A DNA stretch of 64,000 nucleotides, taken from contig NZ_CP134867.1 in NCBI RefSeq assembly GCF_031954525.1, positions 3,844,001-3,908,000 of the forward strand, given 5' to 3'. Every line of letters begins with the position of its first letter. Within the stretch, counting starts at the first letter, position 1. Source of the DNA: Dyella sp. BiH032 (lineage in GTDB: Bacteria; Pseudomonadota; Gammaproteobacteria; Xanthomonadales; Rhodanobacteraceae). Below are positions 16,783 to 25,331 of this stretch, one piece after another. A model generated the notes under the pieces. That model made no database searches. It was given only the letters and a program-made list of their open reading frames with translations, and had not been told where the DNA came from. A program made the translations under genes and the position numbers.

Positions 16783-18042
16783 TCAAAGGCCGAACCGGGC
16801 CGGTGCGTAAGGCGATGGATCGATCGCCGGATCGCCCCGCCCCGCCAGTGCGGCCACCAGCTCGCCAGTAGCCGCGGACATGCTCACGCCCAGCATGCCG
16901 TGCGCGGTCGCCAGCAGCAGGTTGGACCAGCGGGTGCTCTGGCCGATGAGCGGGATCTCGTCCATGCTCATAGGCCGCCAACCCCACCACTCTTCGACCA
17001 CCTCCGGCCCTTCCGGCTCGCGCAGTGCGACGGCCGCGCCACGGCGCAGCGCGTCCAGGCGCGTGCGATTCAGCCCCTCCGCATAGCCGGAGAACTCCAT
17101 CGTGCTGCCGAGCCGGTAGCCGCTGCCCCAGGTGGTGACGCAGACGGCCGCCTCGCGCAGCACCAGCGCGTGGCGCGGCGCCTGGGCCGGCCGCGTGTAG
17201 GTGATCGAATATCCCTTGCCCGGCTGCATCGGCAGGCGCAGATCCAGCAGGCGCCCAAGCAGCGGCGACCATGCCCCCAGAGCCATCACGATGCGATCGC
17301 CGCGGAACACGCCCCGCGTGGTGCGCACGTGCGAGATGCGGCCACCGTCCAGGCCGAACTGGTCGATGCGCGCTCCGCTTTCGATGGTGCCGCCAAGCTC
17401 GCGCACGCGCCGTGCCAGCTCCGCCACATAGCGATTCGGCCGCAGCTGTGCGTCGCCCGGATGAAACAGCCCGCCGGCGACGCCGGGAAGCAAGGCCGGT
17501 TCGGCGGCCTCCACCTCGGCGCCACGCATGCGCCGCACTTCGATGCCCAACCGGTCCAGCACCTGCGCATGATGGCGTTCGTCCGCCGCCATCTGCGCCT
17601 GGCCACGGTAGACATATAGCTCGCCACCGGGCACGAACTCGCAATCGAGCCGCTCGTCGCGCACCAGCGCCTCCAGCAGGCCACGCGACCGCTGCAGGAT
17701 CGCCGAGCGCGCGAGCGTGGCGCGCTCGAAATCGCGCCAGTTGCAGTGCCGAGCGAAACCCAGCAGCCAGCGCAGGCGGGCCAGATCGGGGCGAGGATTG
17801 AGATAGAGCGGCGCGTCGGCGCGGAACATGGAGCGCAGCGCCACGCCCACCATGCCCGGCATGGCCAGCGGCGCCGCGTGGCTCGGCGTGATGGTGCCGC
17901 AATTGCCGTGGGAGCTGCCGGAACCCGGCGTCCCCTGCTCCAGCACGCGCACCGTAGCGCCGGCCTTCAGCAGGTAATAGGCACAGGCGAGGCCGATCAC
18001 GCCGCCGCCAAGGATCAGTACATCGCTGCGGGAAGCATCCAT
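16783..18042 (-). CDS. FAD-dependent D-amino-acid dehydrogenase (DadA-like)
   Basis: 419 residues of the DAO family. Dinucleotide-binding LILGGGVIGLACAYYL lies at the N-terminus, SSHGNCGTITPSHAAPLAMPG follows as in DadA proteins, and the C-terminal FAD/substrate region has WWGWRPMSMDEIPLIG and ATAHGMLGVSMSAATG. Likely oxidises D-amino acids at the inner membrane, passing electrons to quinone. A D-hydroxyproline dehydrogenase role is an alternative I cannot exclude. Its start nearly abuts the divergent secreted protein gene. Confidence 0.85.
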   Translation of the reverse strand: MDASRSDVLILGGGVIGLACAYYLLKAGATVRVLEQGTPGSGSSHGNCGTITPSHAAPLAMPGMVGVALRSMFRADAPLYLNPRPDLARLRWLLGFARHCNWRDFERATLARSAILQRSRGLLEALVRDERLDCEFVPGGELYVYRGQAQMAADERHHAQVLDRLGIEVRRMRGAEVEAAEPALLPGVAGGLFHPGDAQLRPNRYVAELARRVRELGGTIESGARIDQFGLDGGRISHVRTTRGVFRGDRIVMALGAWSPLLGRLLDLRLPMQPGKGYSITYTRPAQAPRHALVLREAAVCVTTWGSGYRLGSTMEFSGYAEGLNRTRLDALRRGAAVALREPEGPEVVEEWWGWRPMSMDEIPLIGQSTRWSNLLLATAHGMLGVSMSAATGELVAALAGRGDPAIDPSPYAPARFGL

Positions 18043-18103
18043 GCGGGCTATTGTAGCGGTGCCCGGCTGCTCCCCCGCCGGCCGGGCTCACGGGGGTGAC
18101 ATC

Positions 18104-19396
18104 GTGTGCATCGATCGACACGGACTTCGAACGCGCCTCGTCCGCCTCGCCGGACTCGTGCTCTGTGCAGCGTTGCAGGTGTCGCCGGCGGTGGCGGCCC
18201 AGGCGAAACCGCCCGGCGACGCGGCACCCCGGCGCGACATGTACGCCGAACTTCAAGCGCTGAAGAACGATCTGCAGCGCTACCAGCATCTGGTCGACGC
18301 GATGCCGCGCCTGGCGCATGACGACCGCATCATGCCGTTGCAGATGCTCGCGGCGGTCGAGGACCAGCTGGGGCTCTACAACGAAGCGATCCGCGATTTC
18401 CCGTTCGACAACCGCGTGAGCTTCTCCGGCGAACTGCCGCAACCGGGCCTATGGCAGGCGAGCGACGCCGTCGATGTCATCGCGAAGCTGGCGGCAGGAC
18501 GCCGTATCGTGATGATCAACGAGGCCCACCACGACGCACACACCCGCGCCCTCACCCTGGCCCTGCTGCCACGCCTGAAGGCGGCGGGCTTCACCCACTT
18601 TGCGGCCGAGGCACTGCATGACGCGGACCCCGATCTGGCGAAACGCGGCTATCCCGTCCCCGCCAGCGGCAGCCAGTACGTGCGCGAACCGCTGTACGGG
18701 GAGATCGTGCGGCAGGCGCTGAAGCTCGGCTTCGTCGTCGTGCCCTATGAATCCGACGCGCCCACCATGGCCGAACGCGAAGCCGGCCAGGCGCGCCAGC
18801 TCTACCGCAAGGTGTTCCAGGCTAATCCCAAGGCGCGGCTGTTCATCCATGCCGGCTATGCGCATATCGACAAGGCGCCGGGCAACCTCGGCCTCGGCGT
18901 GAAACCGATGGCAATGCATTTGCGCGACCTTACCGGCATCGATCCGCTGTCCATCGACCAGACCCGTTGGCGCGATATCGGCGTCGCGCTGGACAACGAC
19001 CCGTACCGGCAACTCATCGCGCTGTATCAGCCGCAGAAGGCCGTGGTGCTGACCCGCCGCGACGACGGCAGCGCGTGGACGGCCGATCCCTCCCGCCATG
19101 ACGTCGACGTGCTGCTGCCCGGCCCTGGCCGCCAGCGCCGGCCGCGCTGGCTGAGCCTGGACGGCCAGCGCGTGACGCGCCTGATCACCACCGACATGTG
19201 CGCCGGCCATATCCCTTGCGTCGTGGAAGCGCGCTATGCCGATGAGGGCGAGCATGCCGTCCCGGCCGACCTCTATACCTTCCTCGCGCCGGAGGGGATG
19301 AGTTCGCTTTACCTGTACCCGGGTCACTATCGCTTGCGGGCATGGGCCGCCGATGGCCGCACCCTGCTCGAACGGCGGCTGGACGTCTCGCCCTGA
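18104..19396 (+). CDS. Secreted ChaN/Tiki-like protein, tandem copy 1
   Basis: 430 residues from a GTG at 18104, which has GGGGGTGA 4 bases upstream; an ATG at 18041 is possible but would put 21 odd residues before the signal peptide (VRLAGLVLCAALQVSPAVA). The middle carries INEAHHDAHTRALTLALLP, FAAEAL, VVPYE and HAGYAHIDKA. This order (E/H-rich motif, acidic residue, later GxxH) resembles the ChaN/Tiki/EreA-like fold, whose members bind haem or are metalloproteases or esterases. A C-terminal CAGHIPC (Cx5C) probably forms a disulfide. Paralogue of the next gene. Specific function unknown. Confidence 0.75.
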   Translation: MCIDRHGLRTRLVRLAGLVLCAALQVSPAVAAQAKPPGDAAPRRDMYAELQALKNDLQRYQHLVDAMPRLAHDDRIMPLQMLAAVEDQLGLYNEAIRDFPFDNRVSFSGELPQPGLWQASDAVDVIAKLAAGRRIVMINEAHHDAHTRALTLALLPRLKAAGFTHFAAEALHDADPDLAKRGYPVPASGSQYVREPLYGEIVRQALKLGFVVVPYESDAPTMAEREAGQARQLYRKVFQANPKARLFIHAGYAHIDKAPGNLGLGVKPMAMHLRDLTGIDPLSIDQTRWRDIGVALDNDPYRQLIALYQPQKAVVLTRRDDGSAWTADPSRHDVDVLLPGPGRQRRPRWLSLDGQRVTRLITTDMCAGHIPCVVEARYADEGEHAVPADLYTFLAPEGMSSLYLYPGHYRLRAWAADGRTLLERRLDVSP

Positions 19397-19472
19397 GTCG
19401 TTTGCTGCGGTGCTTTTGCAGTGCGTGCACGGTTGCAACTAATTTCCGTGGTTCAAAGGGGAGAACGCGTTC

Positions 19473-20852
19473 ATGAGATCGGGCCACAGGGTTTCGCGTC
19501 TTGCCGCGGCCGTTGTCTGTTCCATCGGTTTGCTGTTCCACGGGAAGGCCGCAGCGGGCGAGATCGATCCGTCCACACTGGCGCTGCTAAAGGATCTGAA
19601 ACCGTTGACGGAAGACCTGGCGCGGTATCGCTATCTGGCGAAGACCGTGCGCAAGTTTCCGGAGGGACAGCAGCGCCTCGTGGCCATGCAGTTTCTCGCC
19701 ACCACGGAAAGCGAGCTCGGGCTCTATGCCCAGGCGTTGAGGGACTTTCCGATCGATTCGCGCAAGAACTACACCGACCCCCTTCCCGCCCCCGGGGAAT
19801 GGCAAACCGTCGACGCTGCCGCGGCCATTGCTCATGCAGCCCAAGGGCGCCGGCTCGTACTGATCAATGAAGCCCATCACGATCCGCATACGCGGGAACT
19901 CACCCTGGCATTGCTGCCTCGCCTGAAAGCCGCGGGCTTCACGCATTTCGCCATGGAGGCCCTCGGCGACACGGACACGGAGCTGGCGACCCGCGGCTAT
20001 CCCTTGCAGAGCAGCGGCAGCGAGTATCTGCACGAGCCATTGCTCGGCGAGATCGCGCGCAAAGCGCTGCAGCTTGGCTTCGTGGTGGTGCCCTACGAAG
20101 CCGACAGCGCGACCACCGCGGGACGCGAGAGCGGCCAGGCCAGGAACCTCTATCAACGCGTCTTCGCGGCGCATCCGGGGGCCCGCCTCTTCGTGCATGC
20201 GGGGTATGCCCACATCGACAAGGCCAAGGGCCGCCTGGGCAATGTGGCGCCCATGGCAGCCGAGCTCGCACGCCTGACGGGTATCGAACCGCTCTCGATC
20301 GAGCAAACGCAATTCAGGGAGGCGCATCCTCAGGTTCCCCACGCCGCCTACGACCAGCTCGTTGCCGGCTTCAAGGTCACCGCGCCCGTCGTGCTCGAAC
20401 GCAAGGCTGCCGGCACACCGGGAGAGGTCGCCACGTCGCTCTATTGGAGCGCCGATCCCAAGCTGCACGATATTTCGGTGATCCTCCCGCCGGACAGCCA
20501 CAGTTCCAAGGAGGCGGACGTCGTTCGCTACAGTCCGATGGGCGATCTCCTCTTTCCAATGCGGATACCCATGGACGAGGGCATCCGCCCCGACTGGCTC
20601 GACCTTGGCGAGCAGCGCTACCCCGTTCCGATCGAGGGGACGCTGTGCGACGACACTTTCCCTTGCCTGGTTGAAGCGCTGTATGCGCAGGAGTCCGATC
20701 AGGCGGTCGCCGCCGATCGCTTCGCTTTCCTGCGCTCCGGGGTGCATAGCTCTCTCTACCTGTTCCCCGGCAAGTACCGCCTGCGCGCCCGGGACGCGGA
20801 TGGCAGAGTGCTTGGCGAACGCGCCATCGAGGTGAGCGGGGCGGAAAAATGA
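19473..20852 (+). CDS. Secreted ChaN/Tiki-like protein, tandem copy 2
   Basis: 459 residues, starting at an ATG preceded by AAAGGGGA. Signal peptide (VSRLAAAVVCSIGLLFHGKAAA). It shares with copy 1 the blocks LPRLKAAGFTHFA, INEAHHDPHTRELTLALLP, LGFVVVPYE, HAGYAHIDKA and LTGIEPLSIEQT, plus a C-terminal CDDTFPC (Cx5C). It differs by an insertion of about 30 residues near position 330 (VILPPDSHSSKEADVVRYS). The 76-base gap and shared direction suggest one transcript from a gene duplication. The repeated basic/acidic N-terminal helix before the domain is also conserved. Function unknown. Confidence 0.75.
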   Translation: MRSGHRVSRLAAAVVCSIGLLFHGKAAAGEIDPSTLALLKDLKPLTEDLARYRYLAKTVRKFPEGQQRLVAMQFLATTESELGLYAQALRDFPIDSRKNYTDPLPAPGEWQTVDAAAAIAHAAQGRRLVLINEAHHDPHTRELTLALLPRLKAAGFTHFAMEALGDTDTELATRGYPLQSSGSEYLHEPLLGEIARKALQLGFVVVPYEADSATTAGRESGQARNLYQRVFAAHPGARLFVHAGYAHIDKAKGRLGNVAPMAAELARLTGIEPLSIEQTQFREAHPQVPHAAYDQLVAGFKVTAPVVLERKAAGTPGEVATSLYWSADPKLHDISVILPPDSHSSKEADVVRYSPMGDLLFPMRIPMDEGIRPDWLDLGEQRYPVPIEGTLCDDTFPCLVEALYAQESDQAVAADRFAFLRSGVHSSLYLFPGKYRLRARDADGRVLGERAIEVSGAEK

Positions 20853-20956
20853 AGTGATTCGTCTCGGCTGGCATAGAGCTTCACCCTTGGCCTCAAGACT
20901 TCCCTCCAACCCCTTGATTTGCTAGCCTCGCGCCGTCGTTCGACAGGGGAACTCCC

Positions 20957-21529
20957 ATGCGCCAGGCTCCCGCCGCCCCGAACTTCCGCACGCCAGCCCG
21001 GCCGTTCGCGCTGCGGCACGCGATGCTGGCGCTGATGCTCCTGCTGCTCGCCGCCTGCTCCAGCGCGCCGCGGCGTCCCCAACCCACGTACAAGGAATCC
21101 CGCTCTTCGCTCGCGAACCTTCCGGCGCGCGCACCCGAGGGCGCGGCGGGCACGGCCAACGACGTGCTGTTCCGGGCGATCGCCCTGGTCGGCACGCCCT
21201 ACCGCTGGGGCGGCAATACGCCGGATGGCGGCTTCGACTGCAGCGGCCTGGTCGACTACATCTACCGCCAGGCCGCCGGCCTGCAGCTGCCGCGGACCTC
21301 GCGGGAGATGTCGGCCATGGACGGGCACCGGGTGGGCACCATGAGCGACTTGGTGAGCGGCGACCTGGTGTTCTTCGGCAATCGCGGGAACATCAGCCAC
21401 GTCGGCGTCTACGTGGGCAAGGGGCGCTTCGTGCATGCGCCCAACAGCGGCGGCACCGTCCGCCTGGACGATATCGACGGTCCCTACTGGAAGGACCACT
21501 TCGCCTTCGGCAAACGGCTGCTGGACTGA
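20957..21529 (+). CDS. NlpC/P60-family lipoprotein, putative murein endopeptidase
   Basis: 190 residues. Membrane segment and lipobox LLLLAACSS (Cys at about residue 34), then an NlpC/P60 domain: FDCSGLVDYIY with the nucleophile Cys, ISHVGVYVG with the catalytic His, and HAPNSGGTV with the third polar residue. Related enzymes (Spr/MepS, YafL) cleave peptidoglycan stem-peptide crosslinks. TPYRWGGNTPDGG is the usual run before the Cys. It follows the tandem secreted genes by 104 bases. Confidence 0.92.
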   Translation: MRQAPAAPNFRTPARPFALRHAMLALMLLLLAACSSAPRRPQPTYKESRSSLANLPARAPEGAAGTANDVLFRAIALVGTPYRWGGNTPDGGFDCSGLVDYIYRQAAGLQLPRTSREMSAMDGHRVGTMSDLVSGDLVFFGNRGNISHVGVYVGKGRFVHAPNSGGTVRLDDIDGPYWKDHFAFGKRLLD

Positions 21530-21593
21530 CGTTCTTCCCTCTTGGAAGCTTCGATGACCAGCGCCGAAAGGCACGGGCTATCGGATCGATTGG

Positions 21594-21621
21594 AAAATTT
21601 AATTGTACACAACTGAATTTT
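21594..21621. promoter_or_regulatory. Inverted repeat, likely OhrR operator
   Basis: AAAATTTAATTG and CAACTGAATTTT form 12-base arms with two mismatches around TACA. It is AT-rich in very GC-rich DNA and lies just before ohrR. OhrR regulators bind AT-rich palindromes overlapping their own promoters, so this is the best operator candidate. Confidence 0.7.
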
Positions 21622-21638
21622 GCACCTAAGGTGTGCCC

Positions 21639-22091
21639 ATGAAGAACGCAACGACCCCGTCACTGCTCCTGGACCAGCAATTCTGCTTCGCGCTGTACGC
21701 CGCCTCCCGCGCCGTCACCGCCGCGTACCGGCCATTGCTGGAGGAGATCGGCCTGACCTACCCGCAGTACGTGACCATGCTGGTGCTGTGGGAACAGGAC
21801 GGGTTGACCGTTCGGGAGCTGGGGCGCCGCCTGCAACTGGACTCCGGCACCCTGACGCCGCTGCTCAAGCGCCTGCAGCAGTCCGGACTGGTCAGCCGCG
21901 AACGCCGCCGCAGCGACGAGCGCGAAGTGGAAATCCGCCTCACCCCGCAAGGCCGCGCGCTGCGCGCCCAGGCCGAACGGGTGCCCGCATGCCTTGCGAC
22001 CCGGCTGAACGCCAGTCCCGAGGACATGCTCCGACTCCGCGACGAGCTCAAACAGCTCGCCGCCGGCATCCACCGCTCCACCAACGTTTGA
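21639..22091 (+). CDS. ohrR: Organic hydroperoxide sensor/repressor OhrR (MarR family)
   Basis: 150 residues from ATG 21639 (a GTG two codons upstream is possible). It has the OhrR opening LLLDQQFCFALYAASRA with peroxide-sensing Cys16, a winged helix (LTVRELGRRLQLDSGTLTPLLKRL, wing RRRSDEREVEI) and a second cysteine, Cys118, placed as in two-cysteine Xanthomonas-type OhrR, where a disulfide forms on oxidation and releases DNA. ohr follows after 34 bases with AAGGAAA before its start. Probably autoregulated through the palindrome at 21594-21621. Confidence 0.95.
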   Translation: MKNATTPSLLLDQQFCFALYAASRAVTAAYRPLLEEIGLTYPQYVTMLVLWEQDGLTVRELGRRLQLDSGTLTPLLKRLQQSGLVSRERRRSDEREVEIRLTPQGRALRAQAERVPACLATRLNASPEDMLRLRDELKQLAAGIHRSTNV

Positions 22092-22125
22092 ACCCAATCA
22101 CCCCGCACCCACCAAGGAAATCACC

Positions 22126-22563
22126 ATGAGCAACGGCACGATCAGCAAGATCCTCTACACCGCTACCGCTACCGCCCACGGTGGCCGCGAAGGCCATATC
22201 AAGAGCAGCGACGGCGTGCTCGACTTCGACCTGAAGGTGCCGAAGGAACTCGGCGGCCCGGGCGGTGCGGGCAGCAATCCGGAACAGCTGTTCGCCGCCG
22301 GCTATGCGGCTTGCTTCGAGGGCGCGGTGCGTTACGTCGCCCGCGAGCAGAAGGTCGCGCTGAAGGACGCCTCCGTTACCGCGCAGGTGGGCATCGGCCC
22401 GCGCGAACCGACCGGCTTCGGCATCGCGGTGAAGCTGGAAGTAAGCCTGCCGGGCATCGACCGCGAAGTCGCGCAGAAGCTGGTCGATACCGCGCATAGC
22501 GACATCTGCCCCTACTCTCATGCCACCCGCGGCAACGTAGACGTGCAGATCACGCTGGCCTGA
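22126..22563 (+). CDS. ohr: Organic hydroperoxide reductase Ohr
   Basis: 145 residues. Two catalytic cysteines: Cys63 in FAAGYAACFEGA and one in the C-terminal ICPYSHATRGN. Ohr reduces organic and fatty-acid hydroperoxides using lipoylated proteins as electron donors. It is cotranscribed with its repressor gene, in the order ohrR-ohr. Confidence 0.96.
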   Translation: MSNGTISKILYTATATAHGGREGHIKSSDGVLDFDLKVPKELGGPGGAGSNPEQLFAAGYAACFEGAVRYVAREQKVALKDASVTAQVGIGPREPTGFGIAVKLEVSLPGIDREVAQKLVDTAHSDICPYSHATRGNVDVQITLA

Positions 22564-22582
22564 ACTGGCCGCTCCGCAAAAG

Positions 22583-22608
22583 AAAACGGCGCCTTCCGGC
22601 GCCGTTTT
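22583..22608. terminator. Bidirectional terminator between ohr and slyD
   Basis: AAAACGGCGCC and GGCGCCGTTTT form an 11-bp stem with loop TTCC. T-tract ends on both strands fit termination of convergent ohr (plus) and slyD (minus). Confidence 0.85.
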
Positions 22609-22632
22609 CGTATCCGCTCGCGAAGAAACCGC

Positions 22633-23118
22633 TCAGTGCGCCTCGGCACCCGGCGGATGCGCGTGGCCGTGCTGGATCTCTTCCTCGGTGCCGTCGCGCA
22701 CTTCGTTGATGGTCACGTCGAAGTTCAGCGTCTTGCCGGCCATCGGATGGTTGAGGTCCACGTCGACCGCGGACATGCCGACCTTGTGCACGGTGACCAC
22801 GCGGTGGCCGCCCTGCTTCAGCGCCAGCACGGTGGTGTCGCCCACCTTCAGCTTGGCGCCGTTCTGGAAATACTTCTTCGGCACGCGCTGGATCTGGCCT
22901 TCCTGGCGCTCGCCGTAGCCTTCTTCCGGCGTCACTTCCACCTGCAGGCTCTCGCCGGCTTCGTGGCCTTCCAGCGCCTTCTCCAGACCGGGGATCAGCT
23001 GGCCGTGGCCCAGCAGCACCCACAGCGGCTCGTTGCGATCGAGCGAGCTCTCCACCTTCTCGCCGCCTACCGCCAGGGTGTAGTGGAGCGAGATGACCTT
23101 GTCCTTGCCAGCCTTCAT
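22633..23118 (-). CDS. slyD: FKBP-type peptidyl-prolyl isomerase SlyD
   Basis: 161 residues. It has the SlyD-type FKBP domain (ISLHYTLAVGGEKVESS, LWVLLGHGQLIPGLEKAL) with the inserted-flap chaperone region, then VDVDLNHPMAGKTLNFDVTI. The C-terminus is short and His-poor (HGHAHPPGAEAH) compared with the metal-binding tail of E. coli SlyD (196 residues). It catalyses prolyl isomerisation and helps folding; a role in nickel delivery to hydrogenase is known for E. coli SlyD and may be weaker here. Confidence 0.93.
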   Translation of the reverse strand: MKAGKDKVISLHYTLAVGGEKVESSLDRNEPLWVLLGHGQLIPGLEKALEGHEAGESLQVEVTPEEGYGERQEGQIQRVPKKYFQNGAKLKVGDTTVLALKQGGHRVVTVHKVGMSAVDVDLNHPMAGKTLNFDVTINEVRDGTEEEIQHGHAHPPGAEAH

Positions 23119-23169
23119 TGCCTGTCTCGTGATGTGCGAAAAGCGGCCATTCTAGCAGCAAGGGCCCCG

Positions 23170-24423
23170 CTAGCCGGACCGCCGGCCACCGCCGAACCCC
23201 ATGCCGCCGAACCCCACGCCGTGCGCCTCCGGCCCCAGCCATACCAGCAGGGCCAGCAGCAGGGCGATGCCGGCGATCCAGGCGCTCATGGCGAAGGCCA
23301 GGTCCCCGCCGCGCCATTCGCTGATCAGGTTCTGCGCGTTGGCCGTATAAGCCGCCAGCAGGTTTCCGAGCTGGTACGCCACGCCTGGCAACGTGCCGCG
23401 CACGGCGTCGGGCGACAGCTCGTTGAGGTGGGTGGGCACCACGCCCCAGGCGCCCTGCACCATCACCTGGATTAGGAACGCGCCCACGGCCAGCCAGAAT
23501 ATCGATCCGCCGTACATCCACAGGGGAATGACCGGTATGGCCAGCAGCGCGGCCGTGATCATCGCCCGGCGCCGCCCGATCCGCTCCGACAGCGCGCCGA
23601 AGCCGAGGCCGCCCACCATCGCTCCCAGGTTGAGCATGGCCACCAGCAGGAAGGCCACGCCGGAGCCCGTCGGCAGGTGCAGCGTCTCTTCTTCGAAGGT
23701 GTGATAGAGGTCCTGGGAGCCGTGGCTGAACATGTTGAACGCAGCCATCAGCAGGATCAGATAGAAGGCCAATTTCCAATGGCCGCGCATCTGCTCGAAC
23801 AGCCCGCGCTTGGCGCGCTCGTCGCGCCCCGCCTCCCATACCGGCGATTCCGGCACGCTTGCGCGGATGTAGAGCACCAGCAGCGCCGGCGCCGCTCCCA
23901 CCACGAACAGGCCGCGCCAGCCGATGTGGTCCACCAGCAGCCAGTTCACCAGCGCGCCGAGGAAGAAGCCGCAGGGATAGCCGCTCTGCAGCAGGCCCGA
24001 CACCAGGCCTCGCGCCCGCGGCGGGATGCTTTCCATCGCCAGCGACGCCCCCAATCCCCATTCCCCGCCCATGGCCACGCCGAACAGGAAGCGCAGTACG
24101 AGGAACGCGGTCAGCGACGGCGCGAACGCGGTGGCGAGCTCGAACAACGAGAACAGCAGCACGTCCACCATCAGGATCGGCCGCCTCCCGTAGCGGTCGG
24201 CCAGGCGCCCGAACAACAGCGCGCCCACTGGCCGCGCCGCAAGCGTCAGGAACAGGCCATAGAGCACCTGCGCCTTGTCGGCGTGAAATTCCTTCGACAC
24301 CGCGACGATCACAAACGTCAACAAAAAGTAGTCGAACGCATCCAGCGTCCAGCCGAGGAAACTCGCCAGCACCGTGTGGCGCTGGGTGGAATCCAGTTCA
24401 CGCAAGGGCGCAAGCAGCCGCAT
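23170..24423 (-). CDS. MFS transporter, SHS/carboxylate (lactate) type
   Basis: 417 residues with about 12 hydrophobic helices. The SHS-family opening LASFLGWTLDAFDYFLL, the loop 2-3 motif GRLADRYGRRPILM, and GVAMGGEWGLGASLAMESIP match the sialate/lactate:H+ symporter group. FEEETLHLPTGSG fills an extracytoplasmic loop. The C-terminus is Gly-rich and ends GGRRSG. Probably a proton symporter for a monocarboxylate; the substrate is not fixed by sequence. It starts at the ATG at 24423, divergent from the methyltransferase gene. Confidence 0.85.
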   Translation of the reverse strand: MRLLAPLRELDSTQRHTVLASFLGWTLDAFDYFLLTFVIVAVSKEFHADKAQVLYGLFLTLAARPVGALLFGRLADRYGRRPILMVDVLLFSLFELATAFAPSLTAFLVLRFLFGVAMGGEWGLGASLAMESIPPRARGLVSGLLQSGYPCGFFLGALVNWLLVDHIGWRGLFVVGAAPALLVLYIRASVPESPVWEAGRDERAKRGLFEQMRGHWKLAFYLILLMAAFNMFSHGSQDLYHTFEEETLHLPTGSGVAFLLVAMLNLGAMVGGLGFGALSERIGRRRAMITAALLAIPVIPLWMYGGSIFWLAVGAFLIQVMVQGAWGVVPTHLNELSPDAVRGTLPGVAYQLGNLLAAYTANAQNLISEWRGGDLAFAMSAWIAGIALLLALLVWLGPEAHGVGFGGMGFGGGRRSG

Positions 24424-24519
24424 GGAAACTCCGCAGTAGGCGACGAGTGGCGCAACAACACACCAATGCGGGCCGGCGCGCAAGGCCGCGCCCGCTGCGC
24501 TCGGTTGGCACGCACGGAC

Positions 24520-25218
24520 ATGGACGCTAGTCTGCGGGAACCGCCTCCTCGTCACGGATCGATGGAACGCCTCTCGCGCCACCGCATCGCCGGCTATTAC
24601 GACGGCCATATCCAGCGCGGCTACGTCCGCGGCAAGCTCGCCTCCGATCCGGTCTACGCGGCTGCCGCGGAAGCCATCGACGGCGCCGACCTGCCGCTGC
24701 TCGATATCGGCTGCGGCATCGGCCTGCTCGGCCTGTACCTGCACGCGCGCGGGGCGCTGCCGCGCTACGTCGGACTCGATCATGACGAGCGCAAGATCGC
24801 CGAAGGCCGCGTGGCGGTACGCCGCGCCGGGCTGGAGCATGCGATGGAACTGTGCACGGCCGACGCTTCCGCATTACCGGACATGCTGGGCCATGTCGCC
24901 TTGCTCGACATGCTCCATTACCTGCCTCGCGACGCCCAAGCTGCCCTGCTCGAAGCCGCCGTCGGTCGCCTCGCGCCGGGCGGCGCGCTGGTGATCCGCA
25001 GCGTGCTGCGCGACGGCAGTTGGCGTTTCCAGGTCACGCGGGCCGAGGAGGTCTGGCTGCGCGTCAGCGGCCGCATCCGCGGCGGCGCACAGCACTACCC
25101 CACGGAAGCGGAGCTGCGCGCCCCGCTGGAACGGGCCGGCTTGACCGTGAACACGGGCCCGCTGTTCGGCCGCACGCCCTTCAACAGCTACCTCCTGGTG
25201 GCGCGCCGCCCGCGCTGA
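24520..25218 (+). CDS. Class I SAM-dependent methyltransferase
   Basis: 232 residues from ATG 24520; an ATG at 24562 (218 residues, [15 protein letters not shown]) is equally plausible, and neither has a strong ribosome-binding site. Motif [16 protein letters not shown] binds [16 protein letters not shown] is the acidic post-I loop; [13 protein letters not shown] is motif II-like. The C-terminal part has [13 protein letters not shown]. Substrate unknown. It lies between a divergent transporter and rhlE. Confidence 0.8.
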   Translation: MDASLREPPPRHGSMERLSRHRIAGYYDGHIQRGYVRGKLASDPVYAAAAEAIDGADLPLLDIGCGIGLLGLYLHARGALPRYVGLDHDERKIAEGRVAVRRAGLEHAMELCTADASALPDMLGHVALLDMLHYLPRDAQAALLEAAVGRLAPGGALVIRSVLRDGSWRFQVTRAEEVWLRVSGRIRGGAQHYPTEAELRAPLERAGLTVNTGPLFGRTPFNSYLLVARRPR

Positions 25219-25331
25219 AAGCAGCCCTCCACCGTTTGCGCTATACTACTCGGACGGCATTCCGCCGCCCTCCCCTCATAGAACACTGCAACGCGGTTCG
25301 ATATCGCTCCGGGTTGCGCCCTGGAGCATCC

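Noticed and set aside
25242..25247. TATACT before rhlE, and TACAAT before deaD (29011-29016), as sigma70 -10 boxes
   Set aside because: No acceptable -35 hexamer at 16-18 bases, so not reported as promoters.
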